From Candidatus Pantoea persica (lineage in GTDB: Bacteria; Pseudomonadota; Gammaproteobacteria; Enterobacterales; Enterobacteriaceae), in the NCBI RefSeq assembly GCF_013753875.1, contig NZ_SMDS01000016.1, positions 62,001 to 126,000 of the forward strand: a stretch of DNA of 64,000 nt. The letters run 5' to 3'. Of the stretch, positions 31,904-41,690 are shown in pieces. The notes below the pieces were generated by a model that saw only the letters and a program-made list of their open reading frames with translations, was not told the origin of the DNA and made no database searches. The translations under genes and the position numbers were made by a program. Numbering within the stretch: position 1 is the stretch's first letter; each line of letters starts with the position of its first letter.

Positions 31904-32549
31904 ATGCCCCCCTTTTGCGGCACGAAGCGCATGCTGTCGCCGGGTTGCAGCAGCGTCGGCGGCTGCTGTCGCGGGTTGAACAGCGCAACGCGGGTCTGAC
32001 CCAGCAGCTGCCAGCCGCCTGGGGTGGCGAGGGGATAGATGCCGGTCTGGCTGCCGCCGATGCCGACCGAGCCGGCCGGCACGCTGAGGCGCGGTTCGGC
32101 GCGGCGTATACAGTCGACTGTCGAGTCCACCCAGATAGGGGAAGCCCGGCTGGAAGCCGATAAAGTAGACCACGTAGTCGATGCTACTGTGCAGCTCGAC
32201 CACCTGCTGCTGCGTCATCGCGGCGTGTCGCGGCGACCACCTGCAGATCGGGACCCGCCTCGCCGCCTTAAATCACCGGAATGTCCACCCGCCGCGACGC
32301 CACTTCGTGCGCTTCGCTTTCTTCCCACCAGCGCTGCAGCTGCTCGATGGCGTCAAGCGCGCTCTGCTGCTGATCGCGTAGCAGCAGCGTGATATTGTTC
32401 ATGCCCGTAATAACTTCAACCACCTGCTCATAATTGCGCAGGCGCTGCGTTAATTCCCAAATGCGCTGTCGACTTTGCAGCGACACCGGCGGATCCAGCT
32501 CCAGCACCACCGCCTGTTCGCCAAGCAGATAACAACGTGCTTGTTGCAA
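31897..32549 (-). pseudogene. pxpB: 5-oxoprolinase subunit B, TTG start, broken
   Basis: Old name ybgJ. Likely start is TTG at 32549 with a strong GGGGAGG seven bases ahead ([20 protein letters not shown]). TAA at 32268-32270 replaces a Tyr codon after RRVDIPVI; frameshifts follow near 32225 and near 32125. The C-terminus ([31 protein letters not shown]) is still readable and its stop overlaps the pxpC start. The whole 5-oxoprolinase is lost. Confidence 0.87.
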
Positions 32550-32685
32550 CGCCCACCTCCCCTTTGCCGTTGCGCTTCGCGCGCGACAGCCAATGAAAAT
32601 CGAAATAAGGCAAATAGTTATGCGAAAGTGTCCAGAGCGTGTCAACAAATTTGCGCCCGGAAGCGGGCGCAACAGAGAGGGTTAA

Positions 32686-33429
32686 TCAGGCGGGATTAGG
32701 AATATCGATAAAGGTGGCGTCGAAACCGTGGTGCTCGGCCAGCCACTCGCCCAGCGCTTTAATACCGCCGCGCTCAGTGGCGTGGTGACCGGCGGCGAAG
32801 AAGTGCAGGCACTGCTCGCGCGCGCTGTGAATGGTTTGCTCGGAGACTTCGCCGGTGATATAGGCGTCTACGCCGAAGACGGCCGCGCTGTCGATAAAGC
32901 CCTGTCCGCCGCCGCTGCACCAGGCGACGCGACGAATAAGCGTGGGCGCGTTATCGCCGCAGTGCAGCGGCGCGCAATACAGCCTCTCTTTAAGGCGCTG
33001 CGCCAGCGCCGCGCCGCTCAGCGGCGTTTTCAGTTCGCCCCAGAACACCAGCGGCTGAATCTCGCCCTTGACCTCGATCTCCAGCAACTGCGCTAGCTGC
33101 GCGTTGTTGCCCAGCGTCGGATGGGCGTCGAGCGGCAGGTGCCAGCCGTACAGGTTGATGTCATTCGCCAGCAGCGCGCGCAGGCGGTTGCGCTTCATGC
33201 CCTTAATCGCTGCCGGTTCGTTCTTCCAGAAGTAGCCGTGGTGTACCAGAATCGCATCGGCGTTGCGCGCGACCGCCTCATCCACCAGCGCCTGGCTGGC
33301 GGTAACGCCGGTGATAAGGGTTTTGACCTCGGATCGACCCTCGACCTGCAGGCCGTTGGGCGCGTAGTCGCTAAAGGCGCCGGTGTTGAGCAGCTGATTG
33401 ACGATAGTTTCAAGTTCGTAGTGGTTCAT
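32686..33429 (-). CDS. ybgI: NIF3/GTP cyclohydrolase I type 2 family protein YbgI
   Basis: Dinuclear-metal ring-forming protein of uncertain cellular role, reported to affect radiation resistance. 247 residues. Metal-binding His in VHHGYFW, then DAHPTLGNNAQLA and, at the C-terminus, FAAGHHATERGGI. The ATG overlaps the end of the broken phr (ATGA), so it was once translationally coupled to it. Intact although both flanking operon neighbours are dead, which argues for a role independent of photolyase and 5-oxoprolinase. Confidence 0.93.
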   Translation of the reverse strand: MNHYELETIVNQLLNTGAFSDYAPNGLQVEGRSEVKTLITGVTASQALVDEAVARNADAILVHHGYFWKNEPAAIKGMKRNRLRALLANDINLYGWHLPLDAHPTLGNNAQLAQLLEIEVKGEIQPLVFWGELKTPLSGAALAQRLKERLYCAPLHCGDNAPTLIRRVAWCSGGGQGFIDSAAVFGVDAYITGEVSEQTIHSAREQCLHFFAAGHHATERGGIKALGEWLAEHHGFDATFIDIPNPA

Positions 33430-34832
33430 AACGGCTCCATGCCGCCTAAGGCTGCGTTTTTCGCGCGCTCGAAGGCGTCTAATGTCTTTTTACGTGCCTG
33501 CTTATGTTCCACGATTGGCGCCGGATAATCGAGTTTCTTCTGGTTTTTCTCCACCCAGCGCTGCGGCTGGTGGATGTCGCTGTCAGGCACCTCTTTCAGC
33601 TCCGGCAGCCACTAGCGAATAAATTCGCTCTGCTTATCGAAGCGTTCGCCCTGAGTTGTCGGGTTGAAGATGCGGAAGTTCGGCACCGGCTCAACGCCAG
33701 TCGAAGCCGTCCACTGCCAGCCGCCGTTGTTGGCTGCCAGATCACCGTCGATCAGCAGATCTTTAACCAGAAAGCTGGCGCTGATCATGCGCAGCCGGTT
33801 GTGCATCCAGCCTAGCGCCTGCATCTGGCGCATCGCCGCATCCACTATGGGATAGCCAGTTTCGCCCGCTTTCTAGGCGTCGAAGTGCGCCTCATTGCGC
33901 TGCCAGCCGACATGTCGCGTCCAGTCGACAAAGGGCTGATACCGACAGAGCGCCGGATAGGCGACCATCAGATGGCGGTAAAATTCGCGCCAGATCAGCT
34001 CATTAAGCCATGAGAAAAGCGTCGGGTTGGTGAGCGCGTCTGGATGCTCTCTCAGCAAGCGATGCAGACACTGGCGCGGCGACAGCACGCCGGTGGTGAG
34101 ATAGACCGACAGCCGGCTGGTGCCGTCCACGTATGGGGTATCGCGCTCGGCGTGATAGTCGAGCACCGGCTGCCGGGCAAACTGGCGCAGCCGCTTCAGC
34201 GCCGCCGTTTCGCCCGGCGCAAAGCGCTCACGGTCGAACGTTTCCATCAGATAACTGAAGCGCGCTGGCTGTTTCTCTATCTTGATCGCGCTGCCGCTGC
34301 GCGTTTTCGGCGCGGTAACGCACTCCGGCATCGCCTGCTGCAGCCGACGCACGAAAGCTTTGCTGAACGGATTATAAACCTTGTACATCTTGCCGTCGCC
34401 GGTCTGTAGGCTGCCGGGCGCCATCAGCACGCTGTCGTCGAAGCCCAGGCAAACCACACCCGCTTTGTCGAGCCACCGTTCCGCCTCGGCGTCGCGCCTG
34501 CGCTCGTTCAACTCGTACTGATAGTTGTAAAACAGCGCGTCGACCTGATGGCGTTGACAGAATTCAGCCAGATAATCGAGCGAAGCGACGAAATCGTCGC
34601 ATTCGTGGATGTGGAGCATGATGCCGCGATCGGCAAGCACCTGCTGTAGCTCCAGCAGGCTTTCATAGATAAAGGCTGACCGGCGGGGTGCCATATCGCG
34701 CTAACGCCACTGCTACGGCGTGGCGATGTAGAGCGCGACAATCTGCGCCTCGGCGTCGCGGCATGCGGCATGCAGCGCAAGGTTGTCATTGATGCGCAGA
34801 TCGTTGCGCAGCCAGACCAGATGAGTACGCAT
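33426..34832 (-). pseudogene. phr: CPD photolyase with four in-frame amber codons
   Basis: Blue-light repair of pyrimidine dimers with FAD and an antenna cofactor. One continuous reading frame from MRTHLVWLRNDLR to the stop overlapping ybgI, without frameshift, but with TAG at 34713-34715 and 34701-34703 (PQQWRQ expected), 33873-33875 (Trp in FDAW) and 33612-33614 (Gln in FIRQWLPEL). About 13 residues are deleted between two copies of an LID-encoding repeat ([16 protein letters not shown]; family LLIDWREGE...QLIDGDL). FAD-binding region ([14 protein letters not shown]) survives. Confidence 0.94.
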
Positions 34833-34833
34833 C

Positions 34834-35778
34834 TCACTGCCAATAGCGCAGGCGCAGCGCTTCGGGATAAGGGCCGAAATAGCGCTGCTGCGTCAGCCAA
34901 GGATGCGGATACTGCGACATATAGTGTTTCAGCATGGTAATCGGCGCGAGCAGCGGCTGTACGCCGCAGCTGTAGCGGTCGATCAGCTCCGCCAGCTCCT
35001 GACGCTGCGGCGAGCTGAGCTGGCAGCGGAAGTAACCCTGCGCATGCATCAGCACGTTGGTGTGGTTACGGCATGTCGCGGGCTGGGACAGCAGCGCCAT
35101 CATGCGGTTGCGGTATTCGAAGGCGTAGGCCTCCAGCGAGTCCCACTGGCTCATGGCGGCGACGAACGGCCCCAGCTCGCGGTATTTTTCCTGCGAATGC
35201 GCCAGCATCAGCAGCTTATAGCGGCTGTGGAAGGCGATCAGCTGCGCCCGGCTCAGGCCGCGCTTCCACATCTGGTTGAATTCGTGCAGCGCGCAGATGC
35301 GACCGACAAAGTTTTCGCGCAGCGCCGGATCGAGCAGTCGGCCATCTTCCTCTACCGGCAGCCAGGGCATCTCAGCCTGCAGCTTCTCGGCAAACAGGCC
35401 CACGCCCGCCTTGCGGTTGTTATTGTTCTCCGGCTCATAGACACGCATCCGCTCCATGCCGCAGCTGGGCGATTTGGCGCACAGAATATAGCCGCACAGG
35501 TGATGCAGCGATTTTACGCGCTCGGCCGACCAGTCGCGCGTCTGCTGCGTCATCTCTTGGCCGCCCTCTTTGCTAAAGCAGAGGTAGATCGCGTCGTCAT
35601 TCTGCTTGACCAGACGCAGCGCCGGCAAGCCTATCGCCATTTCGGGACAAACCGGTTCAAAACGTACAAAGGGCGCAAGCTCGTTAACAGCAAACGCCAA
35701 TCGTTTATAGCCGCCGTCGAAACGCACTTGTTCTCCCAGCTGGCAGGCACTGATACCCAGCGGAATTTTTACGCTCAT
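34834..35778 (-). CDS. ybgA: DUF523-DUF1722 fusion protein YbgA
   Basis: N-terminal DUF523 (about 1-150; IPLGISACQLGEQVRFDGG, CAKSPSCGMERMRVY) joined to C-terminal DUF1722 (about 190-310; HSRYKLLMLAHSQEKYRELG, YFGPYPEALRLRYWQ). 314 residues, about the usual length for the fused form. Function unknown; it regularly precedes photolyase genes. The start codon has no Shine-Dalgarno sequence and abuts a palindrome (35779-35790). The stop lies one base from the phr start. Intact while phr is dead. Confidence 0.88.
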   Translation of the reverse strand: MSVKIPLGISACQLGEQVRFDGGYKRLAFAVNELAPFVRFEPVCPEMAIGLPALRLVKQNDDAIYLCFSKEGGQEMTQQTRDWSAERVKSLHHLCGYILCAKSPSCGMERMRVYEPENNNNRKAGVGLFAEKLQAEMPWLPVEEDGRLLDPALRENFVGRICALHEFNQMWKRGLSRAQLIAFHSRYKLLMLAHSQEKYRELGPFVAAMSQWDSLEAYAFEYRNRMMALLSQPATCRNHTNVLMHAQGYFRCQLSSPQRQELAELIDRYSCGVQPLLAPITMLKHYMSQYPHPWLTQQRYFGPYPEALRLRYWQ

Positions 35779-35790
35779 AATTGTACAATT
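35779..35790. promoter_or_regulatory. Perfect palindrome abutting the ybgA start
   Basis: AATTGTACAATT directly before the ATG of ybgA. It could be an operator (possibly with the nearby TTGTAG at 35801-35806) or part of a -10 element. No ribosome-binding site fits in the space. Identity of any regulator is unknown. Confidence 0.4.
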
Positions 35791-35891
35791 TCCGAAATCT
35801 TGTAGAGGTTTAAGTGTAGCTGAAAACTGGCTGATTAACAGCTGAAACCCAGAGCCGGAGAGGGATTTCTCTGTGACGAGGCGCAGAGCGC

Positions 35892-35921
35892 AAAGCCCGA
35901 CAGGGCTGTCGGGCTTTGTTA
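35892..35921. terminator. Bidirectional terminator-like hairpin
   Basis: AAAGCCCGACAG/CTGTCGGGCTTT stem with T/A runs at the flanks, between the ybgA promoter and the 3' end of ybfA; suited to stop ybfA transcripts from the minus strand. Confidence 0.8.
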
Positions 35922-35938
35922 TTTACGTCTCAGGGCTA

Positions 35939-36138
35939 TTACCAGAACATGCCGCCTGCGGCTTCACTCTGCGCCAGCCAGACCGGCTTGGCGCTGGTTT
36001 TGCACCACATGCGATGCAGATAGCTGTAAAAGCGTGCGCGATCCAAACGGAACAGCATCACCGGTAACGCAAGCAGGCCCACCGCGATCACCAGCGTGCG
36101 ACGCAGCAGAATTTTATACAGGGATAGCGCTGATACAT
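35939..36138 (-). pseudogene. ybfA: YbfA small membrane protein, one-base frameshift
   Basis: Small protein of unknown role adjacent to kdp genes in enterobacteria. The strong AAGGAGG and ATG at 36138 start MYQRYP, but the remaining sequence ([41 protein letters not shown]) is one base out of frame, so a single base was lost near 36118. The total length (200 nt) is not a multiple of three. Confidence 0.75.
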
Positions 36139-36369
36139 TGTGACCTCCTTGGGACGGGGAAGAAGTGTGATGGTGCTTAGATTTTACGCGCCTTTGCGCG
36201 GCTTGACTACTCATCCGATCTGTTATTTATACTTATTTCCGTTTACCCCGCTTTTAGGTGAAATTACGTTATAGAACAGTTAACGTTCTGATCTTCTTAC
36301 GTCTCGATTCGCTGCCTGCCCTTTTGCTGATAGAGTAGCGGCAGCGTTTTCTGTCTGAAGCATCACTGC

Positions 36370-36980
36370 TTGGCCACCGTATTAATCATCGAAGATGAAA
36401 AAGAGATCCGGCGTTTTGTGCGCCTGGCGCTGGAGAGCGAAGCCTTAAAGGTGTTCGATGCCGATACGCTGCAGCGGGCCTGATCGAAGCGGCGACGCTC
36501 AGCCTGACCTGGTGATCCTCGATTTAGGGCTGCCGGACGGCGACGGCCGCGCGTTTCTCAACGAGGTGCGCCAGTGGAGCAGCGTGCCGGTGATTGTGCT
36601 GTCGGCGAGCGTCGATGAGCAGGACAAGATTGACGTGCTGGATGCTGGCGCCGACGACTACCTGACGAAACCGTTCGGCATCGGCGTGCGGGTGGCGCTG
36701 CGGCGTCACGGCGGCCAGCAGCCAGACCCGACGGTAAGCTTTGCCGACGTCAGCGTCGATCTGGCGGCGAGGCGCGTGCTGCGCGCCGGCCAGGCGATCC
36801 ATCTGACGCCCACGGAGTTCCGCCTGCAGAGCATGCTGCTGAGCCACGTCTAGGGGCCGAAGGCGGTGGAGCACAGCCACTATTTGCGCATTTATATGGC
36901 GCACCTGCGGCAGAAGCTGGAGGCGTATCCGACGCAGCCTGCTCACCGAAACCGGCATCGGCTACCGCTTTATGTCATAA
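36370..36980 (+). pseudogene. kdpE: Potassium response regulator KdpE, degraded
   Basis: OmpR-type regulator of the K+ pump kdpFABC. Receiver starts ATVLIIEDEKEIRRF from a likely TTG at 36370; a frameshift near 36480 precedes DLVILDLGLPDGDG (phospho-acceptor). Six residues are missing after KPFGIG, about 15 before the TAG at 36851-36853 (Trp expected before GPKAVEHSHYLRIYM), and the C-terminus is shifted again near 36940 (ETGIGYRFMS). No kdpD or kdpFABC remains beside it: the sequence upstream goes directly to ybfA. Confidence 0.92.
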
Positions 36981-37004
36981 AAAAAGCGCCCGAAGGCGCT
37001 TTTA
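36979..37004. terminator. Bidirectional terminator between kdpE and pgm
   Basis: AAGCGCC-CGAA-GGCGCTT stem flanked by A and T runs; positioned to end both the kdpE remnant and the convergent pgm gene. Confidence 0.85.
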
Positions 37005-37027
37005 GCGAGCGTACTGCTGGGCCTGGA

Positions 37028-38668
37028 TCAGGCATTTTTCAGCGCTTCGCTGACGATCTCAACCGCTTCTTTCTCAATCTGCGCGCGGTGTTCAGCACCT
37101 AGGAAGCTTTCGCAGTAGATTTTGTAGGCGTCTTCGGTGCCTGACGGACGCGCGGTGAACCAGCCGTTCTCCGTCATAACCTTCAGGCCGCCGATCGCGG
37201 CGCCGTTGCCCGGTGCCGCCGTCAGGCGCGCGGTGATTGGATCGCCCGCCAGCGTATCAGCGCTGACCATCTCCGGTGACAGCTTCGACAGCGCGGCCTT
37301 CTGCGCGGAGGTCGCCGGCGCCTGCAGACGGTTGTAGCTCGGCGCGCCGAAGCGCTCAGCCAGCTCGTCATAGTGCTGCTGCGGATTTTTGCCGGTGACG
37401 GCGGTGATTTCCGCCGCCAGCAGACAGAGAATGATGCCGTCTTTATCAGTTGACCAGGCAGAGCCGTCGGAGCGCAGGAAAGAGGCGCCCGCGCTCTCTT
37501 CGCCACCGAAGCCGAAGCTGCCGTCGAACAAACCGTCAACGAACCACTTAAAGCCCACCGGCACTTCCACCAGCTTTCGACCGATATCGTTAACCACGCG
37601 GTCGATCATCGCGCTGGACACCAGCGTTTTCCCTACCGCCACCTCTTTGCCCCACTGCGGGCGATGCTGGAACAGGTAGTTGATGGCCACGGCCAGATAG
37701 TGGTTCGGGTTCATCAGACCCGCCGGCGTCACGATGCCGTGACGGTCGTAGTCCGGGTCGTTGCCGAACGCTAGGTCGAACTTGTCTTTGTACGCCAGTA
37801 GGCCCGCCATCGCGCATTCGGAAGAACAGTCCATGCGCACCACCCCGTCTTTATCCAGATGCATAAAGCGGAAGGTCTGGTCGATGGCGTCGTTGACGAT
37901 AGTCAGATCGAGGTTGTAGTGCTCGGCAGTGCGCTGCCAGTAGGCCATGCCGGAACCGCCCAGCGGATCGACGCCGAGCTTCAGGCCCGCTCTCTGGATA
38001 GCGGCGAAGTCGATGACCTGCGCCAGCCCCTCAACATAGGGCTGGATCAGATCTTTCTCGACGATGCGGCCGCTCGCCCACGCCTGATCCAGCGGCAGGC
38101 GTTTCACCTCTTTAAGACCCGCTTTGATCAACTGGTTAGCGCGATCTTCCACCACTTTCGTGACGTTGGTACCGGCCGGGCCGCCATTGGGCGGGTTGTA
38201 CTTGATGCCGCCATCTTCCGGCGGATTGTGCGACGGCGTGATAACGATGCCGTCAGCCTGGGCGCCGCCCTGCTTGTTGTGTTCCAGAATGGCGTTGGAG
38301 ATCGCCGGCGTCGGGGTATAGCCGTTATCCTGCGGCACAATAACGTCGACGCCATTGGCGGCCAGCACTTCCAGTACAGAGATAATCGCCGGCTCTGACA
38401 GCGCGTGGGTATCTTTACCTACGTAGCAAGGACCGGTGATGCCGTTTTTCTGACGCTCTTCCGCGATCGCTTGCACGATCGCCAAGATATGGTTTTCGTT
38501 AAAGCTCTGGCGGCCTGCGCTGCCACGGTGACCGGAGGTGCCAAATTTCACCGCATGATCCGGGTTAGCTACGTCGGGCTGCAGGACATAATACTGTGAG
38601 GTTAACTGTGCAACGTTAATCAAATCGCTCTGCTGGGCGGGTTGCCCGGCACGGGGGTGATTGGCCAT
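37028..38668 (-). CDS. pgm: Phosphoglucomutase
   Basis: Interconverts glucose 1- and 6-phosphate, supplying UDP-glucose for envelope sugars. 546 residues, as in E. coli. Sugar-phosphate and active Ser region [18 protein letters not shown]; metal loop [12 protein letters not shown]; phosphate-binding C-terminal [13 protein letters not shown]. Lies 30 bp after seqA in the usual seqA-pgm operon. Intact. Confidence 0.97.
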   Translation of the reverse strand: MANHPRAGQPAQQSDLINVAQLTSQYYVLQPDVANPDHAVKFGTSGHRGSAGRQSFNENHILAIVQAIAEERQKNGITGPCYVGKDTHALSEPAIISVLEVLAANGVDVIVPQDNGYTPTPAISNAILEHNKQGGAQADGIVITPSHNPPEDGGIKYNPPNGGPAGTNVTKVVEDRANQLIKAGLKEVKRLPLDQAWASGRIVEKDLIQPYVEGLAQVIDFAAIQRAGLKLGVDPLGGSGMAYWQRTAEHYNLDLTIVNDAIDQTFRFMHLDKDGVVRMDCSSECAMAGLLAYKDKFDLAFGNDPDYDRHGIVTPAGLMNPNHYLAVAINYLFQHRPQWGKEVAVGKTLVSSAMIDRVVNDIGRKLVEVPVGFKWFVDGLFDGSFGFGGEESAGASFLRSDGSAWSTDKDGIILCLLAAEITAVTGKNPQQHYDELAERFGAPSYNRLQAPATSAQKAALSKLSPEMVSADTLAGDPITARLTAAPGNGAAIGGLKVMTENGWFTARPSGTEDAYKIYCESFLGAEHRAQIEKEAVEIVSEALKNA

Positions 38669-38698
38669 TGGCGCTGCTCCCTGACGCTTCGGTTTAAT

Positions 38699-39247
38699 TT
38701 AAATGGTGCCGCAAACTTTCTCTGCCAGCTCCTGCGGGAACTGCATAGAGACCATGATGTATTCCACCATGCTGCATTTACGGCCGGTATTGGTGTTGGT
38801 GATCACCCAGTACGGCGTGCCGGGCACATGCTTCGGCTTAGTATGGGTGCCATTTTGCAACAGTGTTTGTTCGTCGCCCGCGAAATAGACGCGAGTACGG
38901 CCCTGCAGCGACGCGGTGGCGTCACCAAATGCAGTGGGATCAAGGCGATAGAGCGTTGACAAAATCATCATAAAACGGTTAACCGCTTTTTTCTGTTCAG
39001 CGTATTCGTCGGACAAAAGCAGCTCACGCATGGCGCGAACGCGATCCTGTAGGCGATTTTCCGCACGCACCGGCTGGATCGCTTTTTGCGCCGCGTCGCC
39101 TGAGGCTAACGGCGCCGCCGCAGGCGCGCTTCGACCAGCGGTAAATTTGAGCATCCGCCGTAAAATGTCAGAGGCGCTTTCGCCAATGTGCTGCGTGTGG
39201 CTGGCAATATAGCGGTAGAGGTCTTCGTCAACTTCGATCGTTTTCAT
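38699..39247 (-). CDS. seqA: Replication initiation negative modulator SeqA
   Basis: Binds hemimethylated GATC to sequester oriC. Start at 39247 (MKTIEVDEDLYRYIASHTQH) gives 182 residues as in relatives; the longer open frame adds 21 unconserved residues. N-terminal oligomerisation domain (about 1-35), linker, C-terminal DNA-binding domain (LYRLDPTAFGDATASLQGR). Implies Dam methylation is still used. Heads the seqA-pgm operon, divergent from the broken ybfF. Confidence 0.95.
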   Translation of the reverse strand: MKTIEVDEDLYRYIASHTQHIGESASDILRRMLKFTAGRSAPAAAPLASGDAAQKAIQPVRAENRLQDRVRAMRELLLSDEYAEQKKAVNRFMMILSTLYRLDPTAFGDATASLQGRTRVYFAGDEQTLLQNGTHTKPKHVPGTPYWVITNTNTGRKCSMVEYIMVSMQFPQELAEKVCGTI

Positions 39248-39498
39248 CTTTTTCCGTACGGTTTCGACTCGTGACAGAACCACGCCTGCCTGGACAAACG
39301 CCTGCGCCAAGGCAGGAAGATTGCTGGGCGAGCAGGTTCTAAAACAAGGATTATAAAGTTAAATCCAAGCGGGCTGATAGCCTTCGCACGTTCTGAAGGC
39401 AAAAGTCGGAATATACCCTAAAACCTTCCGCCTTGGCGCGCCTGGAAAGGTGAAAGCATGATAACCTAAGCCGAGGTCCCCATCTTAAGAACTTTGCC

Positions 39499-40238
39499 AT
39501 GATTTTAAATGCTCGTCTGCAAACTGACCAATCCGTCGCGGATTCCTTGCCCATTCTACTTATTCACGGCCTGTTCGGCAGCCTTGATAACCTTGGCATG
39601 CTCGCGCGCGCCCTGGGACGTGCGCAACCACGGCTTGTCGCCGCGCGCCGAGACGATGAGCTACCGCGAGATGGCGCAGGATATGCTGGATGCGCTGGAT
39701 GCGCACCATATCGAACGCGTGGCGGTGATCGGCCATTCCATGGGCGGCAAAATCGCCATGGCGATGAGCGCGCTGGCACCGCAGCGCCTTGAGCGGCTAG
39801 TGATGTTCGACATCGCGCCAAGTTGACTATCAGACGCGTCGCCACGACGACATCTTCGCCGCCATTCGCGCGGTCAGCGAGGCGGGCGTGCGCCAGCGCG
39901 CCGAGGCGGCGCAGGTGATGCAAGCCCTGATAAAAGAAGAGGGCGTGATTCAGTTTATCCTCAAATCCTTTAACGAAGGCGAATGGCGCTTCAACGTCCC
40001 GGCGCTGTGGGAAAATTACGCTACAATTTCTGGCTGGGAAGCCGTGCCGGCGTGGCCGCATCCTGCGCTCTTTATTCGCGGCGGCGACTCGCCCTATCTC
40101 GACAATCACTACCGCGACGTGCTGCTGCGTCAGTTTCCGGACGACCACGCGCATGTTATCAGCGGCGCGGGTCACTAGGTTCACGCGGAAAAGCCCGATG
40201 CCGTATTACGTAGCGTTAGCCGCTTTTTTGCGCTTTAA
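39499..40238 (+). pseudogene. ybfF: Alpha/beta-hydrolase esterase YbfF, broken
   Basis: Esterase for short acyl-CoA and lipid-like substrates. Oxyanion region (ILLIHGLFGSLDNLGMLARAL) and nucleophile elbow (AVIGHSMGGKIAMAM) are clear. A deletion with frameshift near 39615 joins ARAL to DVRNHGLSPR; an extra A near 39825 shifts the frame at DIAPVDYQ; TAG at 40176-40178 replaces the Trp in GAGHWVHAEKPDAV. Divergent from seqA. Confidence 0.91.
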
Positions 40239-40391
40239 AAGCAAAAGCTTGCCGTTCGCGGTTTAGCATTGGCATCATCTCTTCGGCTGGAGTATGATAG
40301 CGCGCTAAAATTTTGCCGCGGTCTTTTTTTGCCGCGGCAATGGCCTATATCGTCATAAACGCGCCTGTTCGCGCCTTAGTTTTACTAAGCC

Positions 40392-40667
40392 ATGGCAAAA
40401 GAAAACACTGACCGCACCACGCTGGATCTCTTCGCAAACGAGCGGCGTCCCGGTCGACCGAAAACCAGTCCGCTTTCGCGCGATGAGCAGCTGCGCATCA
40501 ATAAGCGCAATCAACTGAAACGTGACAAAGTGCGCGGGCTGCGTCGTGTCGAACTCAAAATGACCAGTGAAGCCGTGGATGCGCTTAACACGCTGGCCGA
40601 GCAGCGCAAGATCAGCCGCAGCGAACTGATTGAACAAATGCTGCTGGCACAGCTCAAACTGGACTGA
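40392..40667 (+). CDS. ybfE: LexA-regulated small protein YbfE
   Basis: 91 residues, highly charged, of unknown function; in E. coli a member of the SOS regulon. MAKENTDRTTLDLFANERR, then PGRPKTSPLSRDEQLRINKR and a C-terminal ribbon-helix-helix-like part (ISRSELIEQMLLAQLKLD). I did not see a clear LexA box upstream. Lies between broken ybfF and intact fldA. Confidence 0.9.
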   Translation: MAKENTDRTTLDLFANERRPGRPKTSPLSRDEQLRINKRNQLKRDKVRGLRRVELKMTSEAVDALNTLAEQRKISRSELIEQMLLAQLKLD

Positions 40668-40802
40668 ATCGCGCAAATTGCACGCATAAGCAAATGTAGC
40701 GGCTTTTCAAGTTCCGCCCTTTTGTCCGCTCTGCTATCATTTGCTTACTCGCGAGCGCTGCGCATGCATCTCATTATCAGGATTTAAGAGGTTATTTACT
40801 CC

Positions 40803-41333
40803 ATGGCAATCGTAGGCATCTTCTTTGGCAGCGATACCGGCAACACCGAAAACATTGCAAAAATGATCCATAGACAACTGGGTAAAGACGTTGCTGAAGT
40901 GCATGACATTGCCAAAAGCACCAAAGAAGATCTGGAAGCATTCGACATTCTGCTGCTGGGCATTCCGACCTGGTACTATGGCGAAGCGCAGTGTGACTGG
41001 GACGACTTTTTCCCGACGCTGGAAGAGATCGACTTTAATGGCAAGCTGGTGGCGCTGTTCGGCTGCGGCGATCAGGAAGATTACGCGGAGTATTTCTGCG
41101 ACTCCATGGGCACGATTCGCGACATTATCGAGCCGAACGGCGCGGTGATCGTCGGCCACTGGCCAACCGAAGGCTACCATTTCGAAGCGTCGAAAGGGCT
41201 GGCGGACGACAAGCACTTCCTGGGGCTAGCCATCGACGAAGATCGTCAGCCGGAGCTGACCGCTCAGCGCATCGACGCCTGGGTGAAGCAGATCTATGAC
41301 GAGCTGCAGCTACAGGCGATCATCGAAGCCTGA
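40803..41333 (+). CDS. fldA: Flavodoxin 1
   Basis: FMN electron carrier for MetH, IspG/IspH and others. 176 residues. Phosphate-binding loop SDTGNTENIA, isoalloxazine-flanking WYYGEAQCDWDD and FGCGDQEDYAEYF. Essential in E. coli, which fits its retention. A 12-bp stem-loop (41347-41374) follows it. Confidence 0.96.
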   Translation: MAIVGIFFGSDTGNTENIAKMIHRQLGKDVAEVHDIAKSTKEDLEAFDILLLGIPTWYYGEAQCDWDDFFPTLEEIDFNGKLVALFGCGDQEDYAEYFCDSMGTIRDIIEPNGAVIVGHWPTEGYHFEASKGLADDKHFLGLAIDEDRQPELTAQRIDAWVKQIYDELQLQAIIEA

Positions 41334-41346
41334 TGAATCTGCCATA

Positions 41347-41374
41347 CTCAATGTGGGCGCTGGCTCACATTGAG
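41347..41374 (+). terminator. Stem-loop after fldA
   Basis: CTCAATGTGGGC and GCTCACATTGAG pair (one mismatch) with a 4-base loop 13 bp after the fldA stop. Only a weak T run follows, so termination may be partial. Confidence 0.5.
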
Positions 41375-41690
41375 TGAACGGTTATTTCCTATAGAAATAA
41401 TAGCTACAGATTTTTAACTTTTACCGCTGTTTCTGTACAATACCCACATCGGTTATCTGCTTATTTCTTCCGCCAGGTCAGGAAGTTAGCGAGATGATAA
41501 CGAACCTCCTGCACTTCTCCGTCCGGCGCCGTTACGTAATGCCTTACAGCCCGTGTTGATTTCAGGCGTTTCCCTCGGTTTTCATTTCAATGCTTCGCCT
41601 CTATAATGAGACGCAAATGAGAATAGACATCTAAAGATATTCAAGGCTTGGCGCCTCAAGTAACCAGCAAAGTAACAGGACAACATCCGC
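41375..41690. promoter_or_regulatory. fldA-fur intergenic region with fur promoter
   Basis: A TATAAT at 41602-41607 lies in an ATGAGANNNAAATGAGAAT-like stretch (41604-41624) resembling degenerate Fur-box hexamers, in keeping with known autoregulation of fur. In E. coli a short leader frame (uof) precedes fur here; I did not find a convincing equivalent. Confidence 0.45.

Noticed and set aside
33426..34832. TAG reassigned as a sense codon across the genome
   Set aside because: The ambers fall on both Gln and Trp positions, and most genes with ambers also have frameshifts or large deletions, so simple decay explains them. Both tRNA-Gln anticodons here (TTG, CTG) are wild type, not suppressor CTA.
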